The translations under genes were made by a program, and so were the position numbers. From contig NZ_JAGGPK010000038.1 of assembly GCF_018613855.1 (NCBI RefSeq), positions 1 through 45,112 of the forward strand: a DNA stretch of 45,112 nt, given 5' to 3'. This DNA comes from Arthrobacter sp. ISL-30. GTDB lineage: Bacteria > Actinomycetota > Actinomycetes > Actinomycetales > Micrococcaceae. Below are positions 27,425 through 35,447 of the stretch, one piece after another. Under the pieces are notes generated by a model. The model ran no database searches and was not told the DNA's origin. It saw only the letters and a program-made list of their open reading frames with translations. The first letter of the stretch is position 1, and each line of letters opens with the position of its first letter.

Positions 27425-27775
27425 ATGCCTTGGTGGTCCTGGATTCTTTTGTGGATTGCGTTGATCGCAGTTTCCCTGCTGTTCTATGTCCTCTTGGGCA
27501 TCCGCCTTTTCCGCCAGTTCACGGCTACGGTCAGGGAACTGGGCGAAGCCGGTGACCGTTTCGGACATCTGGCTCATCCTCAGCCACAGGAGGACAGTGA
27601 ACCCGATGGGGCAGGAAGTATCGCGGGGTGGGCTGTCTTTGCCTCCCCGCTGCGTGTGAGACATGATTACCTCGCGGCCAAGGCCTCCCGCAAGGAGCTA
27701 CGCCGCCAACGGCGCGTGAAGCGCAAGGCAGAGCGGGGCCAGCCGCAGTCCCTGCACGACATTGATTTCAGTTAG
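27425..27775 (+). CDS. Small single-pass membrane protein of unknown function
   Basis: A 116-residue protein. Residues 3-28 form one hydrophobic helix (WWSWILLWIALIAVSLLFYV), followed by a helical linker that contains LFRQFTATVRELGEAGDRF. The tail is basic and ends RKELRRQRRVKRKAERG, so the bulk of the chain should face the cytosol. I do not recognise a family. It lies between pafBC and tatA, and a Rv-type equivalent is not evident to me. Its own -10 hexamer six bases upstream and lack of a Shine-Dalgarno suggest a leaderless mRNA. Confidence 0.75.
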   Translation: MPWWSWILLWIALIAVSLLFYVLLGIRLFRQFTATVRELGEAGDRFGHLAHPQPQEDSEPDGAGSIAGWAVFASPLRVRHDYLAAKASRKELRRQRRVKRKAERGQPQSLHDIDFS

Positions 27776-27808
27776 ACGTAGGATGTATCCAAACGAAAGG
27801 ACTTCCCC

Positions 27809-28078
27809 GTGGGACGACTCTTCGATGGCCCCTGGCCCATCGTCATCATCATCATCGTTGCGCTGCTGCTGTTTGCGGCGCCCAAACTGCCTGCCATGGC
27901 CCGCAGCCTGGGACAGTCGATGCGCATCATCAAGTCTGAAGTCAAGCAGATGAAGGACGACGGCAAGCCGGAGGCCAAGGACACCGATGGTCCGGTTGAG
28001 GGCAAGGTCGTGAACCACCCTGAGTCCAAGACCCGGAACGGCGACGACACCGACGTCCCGCCGTCGAACCGCGCCTAA
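27809..28078 (+). CDS. tatA: Twin-arginine translocase subunit TatA
   Basis: An 89-residue membrane protein that forms the pore-like part of the Tat export system for folded proteins. The single helix [21 protein letters not shown] is followed by the conserved amphipathic helix with [16 protein letters not shown]. The tail is polar and acidic. It starts with GTG, with GAAAGGA at 27795-27801; a TAGGAT hexamer at 27779-27784 could give an mRNA with a very short leader. It is directly upstream of tatC, as in other actinobacteria. Confidence 0.93.
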   Translation: MGRLFDGPWPIVIIIIVALLLFAAPKLPAMARSLGQSMRIIKSEVKQMKDDGKPEAKDTDGPVEGKVVNHPESKTRNGDDTDVPPSNRA

Positions 28079-28084
28079 GCGGAG

Positions 28085-28921
28085 GTGGCACAGACGAAGG
28101 GCCGCAAAGCCAACCCTGAGGGGCGCATGGCCCTGATGGACCACCTTAAGGAGCTGAAGAATCGGCTCATTAAGTCGGCCATCGGACTTGTGATTGGCGG
28201 CATTGGGGGCTGGATTCTCTACGACCCCGTGCTCAGCGCCCTCAAGGAGCCAGTGGACAGGATCGCGGAGCACACCGGAGGCACCTCCTCCGTCAATTTC
28301 TCCAGCATCGCCTCGCCCTTCGACTTTAAGCTCCAGCTCTCTCTCCTGATCGGGGCAGTCATCTCCAGCCCCGTCTGGATCTACCAGCTTTGGGCCTTCA
28401 TCACTCCTGGGCTGACGCAGAAAGAGCGCCGCTACACGCTCGGGTATATGGCGGCGGCCGTGCCGCTTTTCCTCGCCGGCGTATGGGTCGGCTGGATGGT
28501 CACCCCCCAAGTGGTTCGGGCGCTGACGCAATTTACCCCCGCGGGCTTTTCCAACCTGATCGACGCGCGGGACTACGTCGACTTTGTCACACGCATGGTC
28601 TTGTTCCTGGGACTTGCCTTCCTGGTGCCTGTGGTGCTTGTGGGCATCAATATGGCCGGCATCGTCTCCGGCCAGACCATCCTGAAGGCCTGGCGGATCA
28701 CTGTGTTCCTTGTGTTCGTGCTTGCCGCCATCGCGGCACCAGGAGCGGATGCACTGTCCATGTTCCTGCTGGCCGGACCGCTGCTGCTGCTCTTCTTCGC
28801 GGCCATTGGACTGTGCATTTTCAACGACCGCCGTCGGGAGCGCCGTGAGGCCAAGCGTGCGGCCGAGACCGAAGCTACGGCAGACATCGCTACTCCGAGC
28901 TCCGATCTGGAGAATCTCTAG
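28085..28921 (+). CDS. tatC: Twin-arginine translocase subunit TatC
   Basis: A 278-residue membrane protein with six helices that binds the twin-arginine signal peptide. Family markers are MDHLKELKNRLIKS at the first helix, FDFKLQLSLLIGAVISSPVWIYQLWAF, and a conserved acidic loop. The C-terminal 40 residues are basic and soluble. It starts with GTG at 28085, six bases after tatA; ATG at 28127 is an alternative with GAGGGG ahead. TatA, TatC and usually a distant TatB work together. It follows pafBC and precedes helY as in Mycobacterium. Confidence 0.93.
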   Translation: MAQTKGRKANPEGRMALMDHLKELKNRLIKSAIGLVIGGIGGWILYDPVLSALKEPVDRIAEHTGGTSSVNFSSIASPFDFKLQLSLLIGAVISSPVWIYQLWAFITPGLTQKERRYTLGYMAAAVPLFLAGVWVGWMVTPQVVRALTQFTPAGFSNLIDARDYVDFVTRMVLFLGLAFLVPVVLVGINMAGIVSGQTILKAWRITVFLVFVLAAIAAPGADALSMFLLAGPLLLLFFAAIGLCIFNDRRRERREAKRAAETEATADIATPSSDLENL

Positions 28922-28933
28922 CCCAGGGAGCAC

Positions 28934-28939
28934 TAGGCT
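28934..28939 (+). promoter_or_regulatory. -10 element TAGGCT, helY
   Basis: TAGGCT ends six bases before the ATG at 28946, right after tatC. A leaderless helY transcript is expected. Confidence 0.6.
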
Positions 28940-28945
28940 GGAACC

Positions 28946-31870
28946 ATGTCCTCTCTTTCCGGGCCCCAGTCTCCCTCCGAGCGCTACCAGGCAGCTGCGG
29001 AACGGACCGCCGAGTCCAAAACATACCTTGGCGCCTTCATCCGAACACTTGAATTTGAACTCGATGATTTCCAGCGCGATGCCTGCCGTTCGCTGCAGGA
29101 AGGCCGTGGGGTACTAGTTGCTGCGCCGACCGGGGCCGGCAAGACGATTGTTGGCGAATTCGCCATCTACCTTGCCCTTCAGCGCAGCCTCAAGGCGTTC
29201 TATACGACGCCCATCAAGGCACTTAGTAACCAGAAGTATTCGGAACTGGTTGCAAAATACGGTGCCGCAAACGTTGGGCTGCTGACAGGTGATGTCACCA
29301 TCAACGGTGAGGCGCCCGTCGTCGTCATGACCACCGAGGTCCTCCGCAACATGCTTTACGCGGACTCCGAGACCCTGGGCAACCTCGGCTTCGTGATCAT
29401 GGATGAAGTCCACTACCTGGCCGACCGCTTCCGCGGAGCCGTCTGGGAAGAAGTCATCATCCACCTTCCCAGCGAGGTCCAGGTGGTCTCGTTGAGTGCG
29501 ACGGTGTCCAACGCGGAAGAGTTCGGAGCCTGGCTGGATACCGTACGCGGAGACACCGACGTTATTGTCTCCGAACACCGGCCTGTTCCGTTGTGGCAGC
29601 ACGTCATGGTCGGCCGGGAAATCGTGGACCTCTTTGCCGGCGATACGAGTTTCGACGAGATTGCACCCGAAATTCCGGCCGACGTCGCCGGGTCAGACTC
29701 CACCGTGGAGGAAGCCCAAGCAGCCGTTCGAACCGCAACAAGGACCATGGGACAGAGGGAGTTCGAAGTCAACCCGGAACTCCTCTCCATGGCGCGTGCG
29801 GAGAGTCAGATGAACTTCCGTGGCCGCTTCGGCCACGGTGGGCGGAGCCGCCGTGGACAGGACCGCCAGCGAGATGACAGACCGGCCCCTTCGGAACAGC
29901 GAAGCGCCGTCAGGAAGGCCAGCCGGCCCCAGATTATCGCCAGCCTCGATCGCCAGGGGCTGCTTCCCGCCATCACTTTCATCTTCTCGCGTGCGGGCTG
30001 TGATGCGGCCGTAGCGCAGTGCGCCGCGGCGGGGCTTTGGCTGACCAACGAGCGGGAACAGAAAATCATCGCCTCCCGCGTGGATGAGGCCAGCACGGAA
30101 ATTCCTGCTGATGACCTGGATGTCCTGGGCTTTTGGGGCTGGCGCGACGGCCTCCTGCGCGGCCTTGCTGCACATCACGCCGGCCTCCTGCCCACGTTCA
30201 AGGAGGTGGTGGAGAAGCTCTTCGCCGATGGATTGGTGAAGGCCGTCTTCGCCACGGAAACGCTGGCCTTGGGCGTGAACATGCCCGCCCGTTCAGTGGT
30301 CCTGGAAAAACTGGATAAGTTCAACGGAGAAGCCCACGTCAACATCACCGCGGGGGAGTACACCCAGCTCACCGGCCGTGCCGGCCGCCGGGGGATCGAC
30401 GTCGAGGGCCACGCCGTCGTCCTGTGGCAGCCCGGCACCGACCCAACCGGCGTCGCCGGCCTCGCCTCGCGCCGCACGTATCCCTTGAACTCCAGCTTCC
30501 GGCCCACCTACAACATGAGTATCAACCTGATCGCCCAGTTCGGTCCCGTCCGGGCCCGGGAGATCCTGGAGTCCTCGTTCGCCCAGTTCCAGGCCGATCG
30601 CTCCGTGGTTGGCCTGGCAAGGCAGGTTCGCAGCCGCGAAGAATCCCTTGCCGGCTACGCAAAATCGATGACCTGCCATCTGGGCGACTTCGTCGAGTAC
30701 TCCAGGCTCCGGCGCGAGCTTTCCGACACTGAGCAGTTCGCCGCCCGCAGCAAGTCCCGCGCACGCAAGTCACTCACCCTCGACTCCCTGACGAGGCTGA
30801 TGCCCGGCGACGTTATCAACGTGCCCGGCGGCCGCTCGCCCGGATATGCCGTGGTCCTGAACGCCGACTTCAACGCACGCGAACCGCGGCCTGCTGTCCT
30901 CACATCGGACAACCAGCTGCACCGTATCGGCTTCCACGACCTTGAGGGCCCGGTATCCCCGGTTACCCGGATCCGGATCCCGAAGTCCTTCGATGCCAAG
31001 CATCCGAAGTCGCGCCGGGACCTGGCCTCGTCCATGCGTAATGCCCTCCGCGAGAACCGTCCGCCCAGCCGCAGCAGCAACCGTAACGAGGACTTCGGCA
31101 AGGCCGCAAACATGCCCGACCAGGAGAAAAAGATCGCCGAACTCCGTCGCGCGATCCGCTCCCACCCTTGCCATGGCTGCAGTGAACGCGAGGACCACGC
31201 CCGCTGGTCGGAGCGCTGGTGGAAACTCCGCCAGGAAACCGACGGACTGGTCAGGCAGATCCAGGGCCGTACCAACACCATCGCCAAGACCTTCGACCGC
31301 GTCTGCGGCGTCTTGTCCTCCTACGGCTACCTTGAAGAGACCGACGACGGCGGCGTTCGGATCAGCCGGGATGGCCAGCGGCTGCGCCGTATCTATGGCG
31401 AGAAGGACCTCCTCATTTCGCAGGCAATCCGCCAAGGCGCCATCAGCGACCTGGACGCCGGGGAAATGGCAGCGCTGGCTAGCACCTTGGTCTACCAGGC
31501 CAAGCGCGAGGACCGGGGACTGCGTCCCAGGATGCCGTCCGTGTCCCTGGAAACCGCCGTCGATATTGTGGTTCGCGAATGGTCCATACTCGAGGACGTC
31601 GAGGAGCAGAACAAGCTCCCCCTCACGGGTGAACCGGAGCTGGGCCTGGTCTGGCCGATCTACAAGTGGGCGCGCGGCAGGCACCTGCAGGACGTGCTGA
31701 GCGGGACGGACCTCGCCGCAGGAGATTTCGTGCGTTGGGCAAAGCAGGTAGTGGATCTCCTTGACCAGCTGGCCAAAGTTCCCGGACTCGAACCTCGAGT
31801 CGCAAGGATCTGCTCGGAAGCCATCGGGCTGGTCCGTCGCGGTGTTGTGGCCTATTCCACGGTCGCGTAG
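28946..31870 (+). CDS. helY: Ski2-like DEVH helicase HelY
   Basis: A 974-residue superfamily 2 helicase of the Ski2/Mtr4 kind. Motif I is APTGAGKT (60-67), motif II is DEVH (153-156), SLSAT is motif III, and QLTGRAGRRGID is motif VI. A basic insert near 280-320 (GRFGHGGRSRRGQDR) lies between the RecA domains. Residues 600-974 include the winged helix and ratchet helices, ending in a helical bundle. The family is believed to unwind structured RNA; in bacteria its partner is not known. HelY follows tatC in Mycobacterium too. No Shine-Dalgarno is seen; the -10 lies six bases ahead of the ATG. Confidence 0.93.
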   Translation: MSSLSGPQSPSERYQAAAERTAESKTYLGAFIRTLEFELDDFQRDACRSLQEGRGVLVAAPTGAGKTIVGEFAIYLALQRSLKAFYTTPIKALSNQKYSELVAKYGAANVGLLTGDVTINGEAPVVVMTTEVLRNMLYADSETLGNLGFVIMDEVHYLADRFRGAVWEEVIIHLPSEVQVVSLSATVSNAEEFGAWLDTVRGDTDVIVSEHRPVPLWQHVMVGREIVDLFAGDTSFDEIAPEIPADVAGSDSTVEEAQAAVRTATRTMGQREFEVNPELLSMARAESQMNFRGRFGHGGRSRRGQDRQRDDRPAPSEQRSAVRKASRPQIIASLDRQGLLPAITFIFSRAGCDAAVAQCAAAGLWLTNEREQKIIASRVDEASTEIPADDLDVLGFWGWRDGLLRGLAAHHAGLLPTFKEVVEKLFADGLVKAVFATETLALGVNMPARSVVLEKLDKFNGEAHVNITAGEYTQLTGRAGRRGIDVEGHAVVLWQPGTDPTGVAGLASRRTYPLNSSFRPTYNMSINLIAQFGPVRAREILESSFAQFQADRSVVGLARQVRSREESLAGYAKSMTCHLGDFVEYSRLRRELSDTEQFAARSKSRARKSLTLDSLTRLMPGDVINVPGGRSPGYAVVLNADFNAREPRPAVLTSDNQLHRIGFHDLEGPVSPVTRIRIPKSFDAKHPKSRRDLASSMRNALRENRPPSRSSNRNEDFGKAANMPDQEKKIAELRRAIRSHPCHGCSEREDHARWSERWWKLRQETDGLVRQIQGRTNTIAKTFDRVCGVLSSYGYLEETDDGGVRISRDGQRLRRIYGEKDLLISQAIRQGAISDLDAGEMAALASTLVYQAKREDRGLRPRMPSVSLETAVDIVVREWSILEDVEEQNKLPLTGEPELGLVWPIYKWARGRHLQDVLSGTDLAAGDFVRWAKQVVDLLDQLAKVPGLEPRVARICSEAIGLVRRGVVAYSTVA

Positions 31871-31902
31871 CGGCCAATCTTACGCAGCAAGGAGCATCTC
31901 CC

Positions 31903-33570
31903 ATGAACGATTCCGGCGTGCCCAAAGACCCGAAGGAAGGGGCCAGGGTGGTCATGTACCGCAACGGTTCGGTGTACACAACCGCCGATCCTTTTGCAAC
32001 GGCCATGCTGGTCGACGGCGGAACGGTCGCCTGGGTGGGCTCGGAGCAGGCTGCATCATCCATCGCTGATTCTTCGATGGACGTAATCGACCTTAAGGGC
32101 GCCCTGCTGGCTCCCGGTTTCGTCGACTCGCACATTCACCTCACGGAAACCGGGGTTGCCCTGGGCGGCCTTCAATTGGGCGGGGTCCGCTCGGCGGATG
32201 AGTTGCTCGACGCCGTCGCCGCTTCCCATAGTATGGGCACTGTACTGGGCCACGGGTGGGACGAAACCGCGTGGAGCGACCAAACACTCCCAACGCTCGA
32301 GGAGCTCGAGAGGGCGGCCGGAGGACGAAAAGTTTACCTGGCGAGGGTGGATTCCCATTCGGCACTCATCTCCCGGTCCTTAGCGGAGGCCGCCGGGCTG
32401 GAGGACCTGTCCGAGGAGGCCGGGGGAGCCAGGGTGGTCCGCGACACCCATACGGCCGCCAGGCTCGCCGCGCGGCAGCTTTCCGATGAGGAAATTCGCG
32501 GCTACCAGTTGCGGGCCCTTTCGGAGGCCGCGTCGAACGGCTATGTGGCCCTTGCCGAGATGGCGGCGCCCCATATAGGCACCGAAAGGGACTTGAGCAT
32601 TGCCTCGTCGTGGAATGGCAGCGACGCCGGACGGCGCGCGACGCCCCAGGTACTGCCGTATTGGGGCGCCTTGGCTTCGTCCCCCGATCATGCCCATGCC
32701 ATCCTCGATGAACTGCCGACGCCGGTGCTGGGCCTGGCTGGGGACCTGAACATCGATGGTTCCATCGGTTCCAGGACTGCGGCACTGACAAGTGACTACG
32801 ACGACGCGCCGGGGGAACGTGGCAGCCTGTACCTTTCCGTCGAACAGGCGGCGGCGCATCTGGCGGCATGTTCTCTTCTCGGCATCCAGGCCGGTTTCCA
32901 TGTCATCGGCGACGCCGGGCTGGAGGCAGCACTGGATGCGCTTGACGCAGCGGCACGGGAAGTCGGCGAACAACGTGTCCGAGCGGCGGGCCACCGCTTC
33001 GAACATGTTGAAATGGTGGGCGGGGCCTCCCTCCGCCGACTGGCCAAGTACTCCATAACGGTCAGCGTCCAGCCAGTATTCGACGCGCTCTGGGGCGGAA
33101 CCGGGCGGCTCTACGAACAGCGCCTGGGCGAGCGAAGCCGGGCGATGAACCCATTTGCCTCGTTTTATGCCGAGGGTGTGCCAGTTTGTTTTGGAAGCGA
33201 CAGTCCCGTGACTCCACTCCGGCCGTGGTCCAGTGTTCGTGCCTGCCTTGAACACCGCAACCCGGAGCAGCGTATATCTGCGCGTGCGGCGTTTATCGGC
33301 CATACCCGCGCTGGATGGCGTGCTGTTCGGCACAGCAATCCGCTGATGGGCCAGCTCGTGCCCGGGGCTCCTGCGAGTTTCGCTGTCTGGGATGTCGAGG
33401 AGCTTATGGTCCAGGTAGCGGACGGCCGCGTACAGTCCTGGAGCACTGATCCACGGGCGCGTACGCCATTGCTGCCGGCCTTGGATACGGGCGGCGACCC
33501 CAAATGCCTGCAGACCGTTCATGAAGGCGAGGAACTATTCGCCAGCCCGGCATTGCGCTCACGATGGTGA
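31903..33570 (+). CDS. Amidohydrolase, YtcJ-like metal-dependent hydrolase
   Basis: A 555-residue amidohydrolase-superfamily enzyme. The HxH metal motif is DSHIHLTETG (His77 and His79), further ligands lie in FHVIGDAG and HRFEHVEM, and the last Asp in CFGSDSPV. The C-terminal segment PGAPASFAVWDVEEL returns to the small beta domain. YtcJ-like enzymes cut amide bonds of N-acyl compounds or formamides; the substrate here is unknown. AAGGAG ahead of the ATG sets the start. A gene-free gap of 409 bp follows. Confidence 0.9.
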   Translation: MNDSGVPKDPKEGARVVMYRNGSVYTTADPFATAMLVDGGTVAWVGSEQAASSIADSSMDVIDLKGALLAPGFVDSHIHLTETGVALGGLQLGGVRSADELLDAVAASHSMGTVLGHGWDETAWSDQTLPTLEELERAAGGRKVYLARVDSHSALISRSLAEAAGLEDLSEEAGGARVVRDTHTAARLAARQLSDEEIRGYQLRALSEAASNGYVALAEMAAPHIGTERDLSIASSWNGSDAGRRATPQVLPYWGALASSPDHAHAILDELPTPVLGLAGDLNIDGSIGSRTAALTSDYDDAPGERGSLYLSVEQAAAHLAACSLLGIQAGFHVIGDAGLEAALDALDAAAREVGEQRVRAAGHRFEHVEMVGGASLRRLAKYSITVSVQPVFDALWGGTGRLYEQRLGERSRAMNPFASFYAEGVPVCFGSDSPVTPLRPWSSVRACLEHRNPEQRISARAAFIGHTRAGWRAVRHSNPLMGQLVPGAPASFAVWDVEELMVQVADGRVQSWSTDPRARTPLLPALDTGGDPKCLQTVHEGEELFASPALRSRW

Positions 33571-33617
33571 AGCATAATTGAGCGGTCATTCTTGTTTCTG
33601 AAAATTGTTACCGTCCC

Positions 33618-33649
33618 TGACCTGCGCAAATAGATGTTTACGCAGGTCA
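33618..33649. promoter_or_regulatory. Imperfect palindrome, candidate operator or leader hairpin
   Basis: TGACCTGCGCAAA (33618-33630) and TTTACGCAGGTCA (33637-33649) pair with one mismatch around TAGATG. It ends eight bases before the TTGACA box of the ppm1 promoter. No T-tract follows, so an operator is favoured over a terminator of the amidohydrolase gene. Confidence 0.5.
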
Positions 33650-33657
33650 ACAGACGC

Positions 33658-33685
33658 TTGACAGGATTTGTTAAGTCCGTAGCAT
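33658..33685 (+). promoter_or_regulatory. Promoter TTGACA-N16-TAGCAT ahead of ppm1
   Basis: A full-consensus -35 TTGACA (33658-33663) is followed after 16 bp by TAGCAT (33680-33685). It would give a leader of about 290 nt. A second -10, TATAAT at 33900-33905, has no good -35 and would give a leader of about 68 nt. The remainder of 33571-33979 shows no coding pattern. Confidence 0.6.
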
Positions 33686-33792
33686 TGAGGCTCAACGGAT
33701 GGTCGCGGCAGCGCCGTGATTGTCTGGCCGCAGCCGGATCCGCCTGTCGCAACAGCCACGGATCCTCCTTCCGCGACTGCGGCACTCGTAGT

Positions 33793-33878
33793 GGGCAGGT
33801 CCATACGCAACAGAAAACAGTGCAGCCGGTCGCGTAGCTCTTCCGGCGAAAACTGGTCCTGGGCATGTGGACCTGCCC
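33793..33878. repeat. Long-range inverted repeat in the ppm1 leader
   Basis: GGGCAGGTCCA (33793-33803) and TGGACCTGCCC (33868-33878) are perfect complements 64 bases apart. Their core GCAGGTC is the same as in the arms of the palindrome at 33618-33649. Within an RNA they could close a large stem-loop. Confidence 0.6.
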
Positions 33879-33979
33879 GCGGCCAAAGATTGATCGCCCT
33901 ATAATGGAGAGTTGCGCCTTGCTGCCAGCCATCCGGCTGTACCTGCGCACTGACCGCTTCCATCAAGGAAAGGCCTCTC

Positions 33980-34720
33980 TTGCGTGTCCTGACGATCATC
34001 CCCACCTACAACGAGCTGGAGTCCCTGCCGAAGACCCTCGGGCGGCTGCGCAGCGCAGTGCCCGCTTCGGATGTACTGGTAGTTGATGACAACAGCCCCG
34101 ACGGCACGGGAACGTTGGCTGACAACATCGCCGCCGAGGACGGTCAGGTCCACGTGCTGCACCGCCAGGGCAAGGAAGGGCTGGGGGCAGCCTATATTGC
34201 CGGCTTCAAATGGGGCCTGGCTGCCGGCTACGACGTACTCGTAGAAATGGATGCCGACGGATCCCACCAGCCCGAGGAGCTCCAGCAGCTGCTGGACGCT
34301 GTCGAGAACGGCGCCGATCTGGCGATGGGCTCGCGCTGGGTCCCAGGGGGTTCCGTGGTGAACTGGCCGCTGTACCGCCAGGCGATTTCCCGGGTAGGCA
34401 GCACCTATGCCCGCCTCATGCTGGGGATCAGGATCAAGGATGTCACGGGCGGTTTCCGGGCCTTCCGACGAACTACCCTCGAAAAGCTCAGCCTTGATGA
34501 AGTCGACTCCGTTGGGTATGGCTTCCAGGTTGACCTGGCCTGGAGGGTTGCACAACTCGGGCTGAACATCGTTGAACGGCCTATTACTTTTGTGGAGCGG
34601 GAATTTGGAGCCTCCAAGATGAGCGGAAACATTGTTATTGAGGCAATGCTGAATGTCACAAGGTGGGGCTTGGCCGCACGGTGGAACAAGCTTACGGGCA
34701 AGACGCACAACGGGAAGTAG
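33980..34720 (+). CDS. ppm1: Polyprenol-phosphate mannosyltransferase (Ppm1-like)
   Basis: A 246-residue GT2 glycosyltransferase that moves mannose from GDP-mannose to polyprenol phosphate, the sugar donor for lipoglycans and protein O-mannosylation. [10 protein letters not shown] and [12 protein letters not shown] carry the donor and metal sites, [14 protein letters not shown] is typical, and [17 protein letters not shown] ends the domain. The N-acyltransferase part fused to Ppm1 in M. tuberculosis is absent. The start is TTG at 33980, with AAGGAAAGG at 33965-33973. In Mycobacterium ppm1 and rbpA are also neighbours. The two genes converge here with a shared terminator. Confidence 0.93.
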   Translation: MRVLTIIPTYNELESLPKTLGRLRSAVPASDVLVVDDNSPDGTGTLADNIAAEDGQVHVLHRQGKEGLGAAYIAGFKWGLAAGYDVLVEMDADGSHQPEELQQLLDAVENGADLAMGSRWVPGGSVVNWPLYRQAISRVGSTYARLMLGIRIKDVTGGFRAFRRTTLEKLSLDEVDSVGYGFQVDLAWRVAQLGLNIVERPITFVEREFGASKMSGNIVIEAMLNVTRWGLAARWNKLTGKTHNGK

Positions 34721-34743
34721 TCAAAGGCCCTTCGAACCAATAG

Positions 34744-34789
34744 CGAAGGCCGGGCCGGTGCTCCCGTAGGAGTCCGGACCCGGCCTTCG
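34744..34789. terminator. Bidirectional terminator between ppm1 and rbpA
   Basis: CGAAGGCCGGG (34744-34754) and CCCGGCCTTCG (34779-34789) are perfect complements, with extra GG/CC pairs inside. It lies between the 3' ends of two convergent genes and should stop transcription from both sides. T-runs are short. Confidence 0.75.
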
Positions 34790-34824
34790 GCTTATCGCTT
34801 CCAAGGCGCCAAGCTCGCTGCCTT

Positions 34825-35172
34825 TCAGGCGGAGCGGCGCTCTCCGCGACGCTCCCGGAGGATGTTCAGCCGGTCCTCGAGGATTTGCTCCAGCTCGGGG
34901 AGGGTGCGCCGTTCAAGCAGCATGTCCCAGTGGGTTCGAACAGCTTTCTCGTTTGCGTCGACCGGACGTTCGCCGTCCACGAGGAGGGCTTCCTTGCCGG
35001 TCTTCGACACCCAGACGGGAGGAATTTCGGCTTCGGCTGAAAACGTGACGAAGACCTGCTCGCCGTCCTCGCAGCGGTATTCGACCCGCTGGCGCGGTGC
35101 CGGCTCAACACCGGATTCGGTTTCCATGCTCTGGGCGCCAAGACGCATGCCCCGCAGGCTGCGATCGCTCAT
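34825..35172 (-). CDS. rbpA: RNA polymerase-binding protein RbpA
   Basis: A 115-residue actinobacterial transcription factor that binds the primary sigma factor and stabilises the open promoter complex. The N-terminal tail MSDRSLRGMRLGAQSMETE contacts polymerase, the core domain has RVEYRCEDGEQVFVTFSAEAEIP, and the sigma-interaction domain holds RTHWDMLLERRTLPELEQIL. The match to mycobacterial RbpA is close along the whole chain. GAGGGAG precedes the ATG. Upstream lie a hairpin and two promoter candidates, one of the SigR/SigH type. Confidence 0.97.
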   Translation of the reverse strand: MSDRSLRGMRLGAQSMETESGVEPAPRQRVEYRCEDGEQVFVTFSAEAEIPPVWVSKTGKEALLVDGERPVDANEKAVRTHWDMLLERRTLPELEQILEDRLNILRERRGERRSA

Positions 35173-35190
35173 GATTACTCCCTCTTTCTG

Positions 35191-35213
35191 AGCACGGAGC
35201 GTCGCTCCGTGCT
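35191..35213 (-). other. Hairpin in the rbpA leader
   Basis: AGCACGGAGC (35191-35200) and GCTCCGTGCT (35204-35213) are perfect complements around a three-base loop. On the minus strand it lies about 20 nt ahead of the rbpA start, just upstream of the ribosome site GAGGGAG. No T-tract follows within the leader, so it is more likely a control or stability element than a terminator. Confidence 0.65.
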
Positions 35214-35274
35214 AGCCGGTCGGCGCTTTCACGCGTTCCGGACTACTGTCTGCACTCGTTGCATCACTAAATGA

Positions 35275-35300
35275 AACGCTTGGCCAAGCTGTAATGTTCC
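35275..35300 (-). promoter_or_regulatory. SigR/SigH-like promoter of rbpA
   Basis: On the minus strand GGAAC (35300-35296) is followed after 18 bp by GTT (35277-35275). This matches the GGAAT-N18-GTT pattern of the redox-stress sigma factors SigR of Streptomyces and SigH of Mycobacterium. In S. coelicolor rbpA is a SigR target. The leader would be about 95 nt. Confidence 0.65.
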
Positions 35301-35331
35301 GGCAGGAACCAACCTTCCGGACAAATACCCT

Positions 35332-35361
35332 ATTATACGCTCTTTCGAAGCCGAGAGCCAA
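35332..35361 (-). promoter_or_regulatory. Primary-sigma promoter of rbpA
   Basis: On the minus strand TTGGCT (35361-35356) and a perfect TATAAT (35337-35332) are 18 bp apart. It lies about 50 bp upstream of the SigR-like promoter and directly after the terminator of the neighbouring operon. Confidence 0.65.
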
Positions 35362-35362
35362 A

Positions 35363-35401
35363 GACAGGGCGGCCGGGGCCCGAAGCCCCGGCCGCCCTGT
35401 C
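35363..35401 (-). terminator. Terminator of the nfeD-stomatin operon
   Basis: Perfect 17-bp arms (35363-35379 and 35385-35401) surround the loop CCGAA. On the minus strand a short TCTTT follows. It lies 47 bp past the stop of the stomatin-like gene. Confidence 0.8.
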
Positions 35402-35447
35402 ATCCGAACAGACTATGCAGTTTCCATTCAGCCGGCATGAGCCAGGC

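Noticed and set aside
27698..28933. 411-residue minus-strand frame
   Set aside because: It is antisense to tatA and tatC, rich in His and Arg, and not protein-like.
33618..33649. Palindrome as terminator of the amidohydrolase gene
   Set aside because: No T-tract follows on the plus strand, and the stem lies directly before a promoter.
33519..33950. 143-residue minus-strand frame in the ppm1 leader
   Set aside because: It overlaps the end of the amidohydrolase gene, has no ribosome site and no domain. The stretch reads better as a leader.
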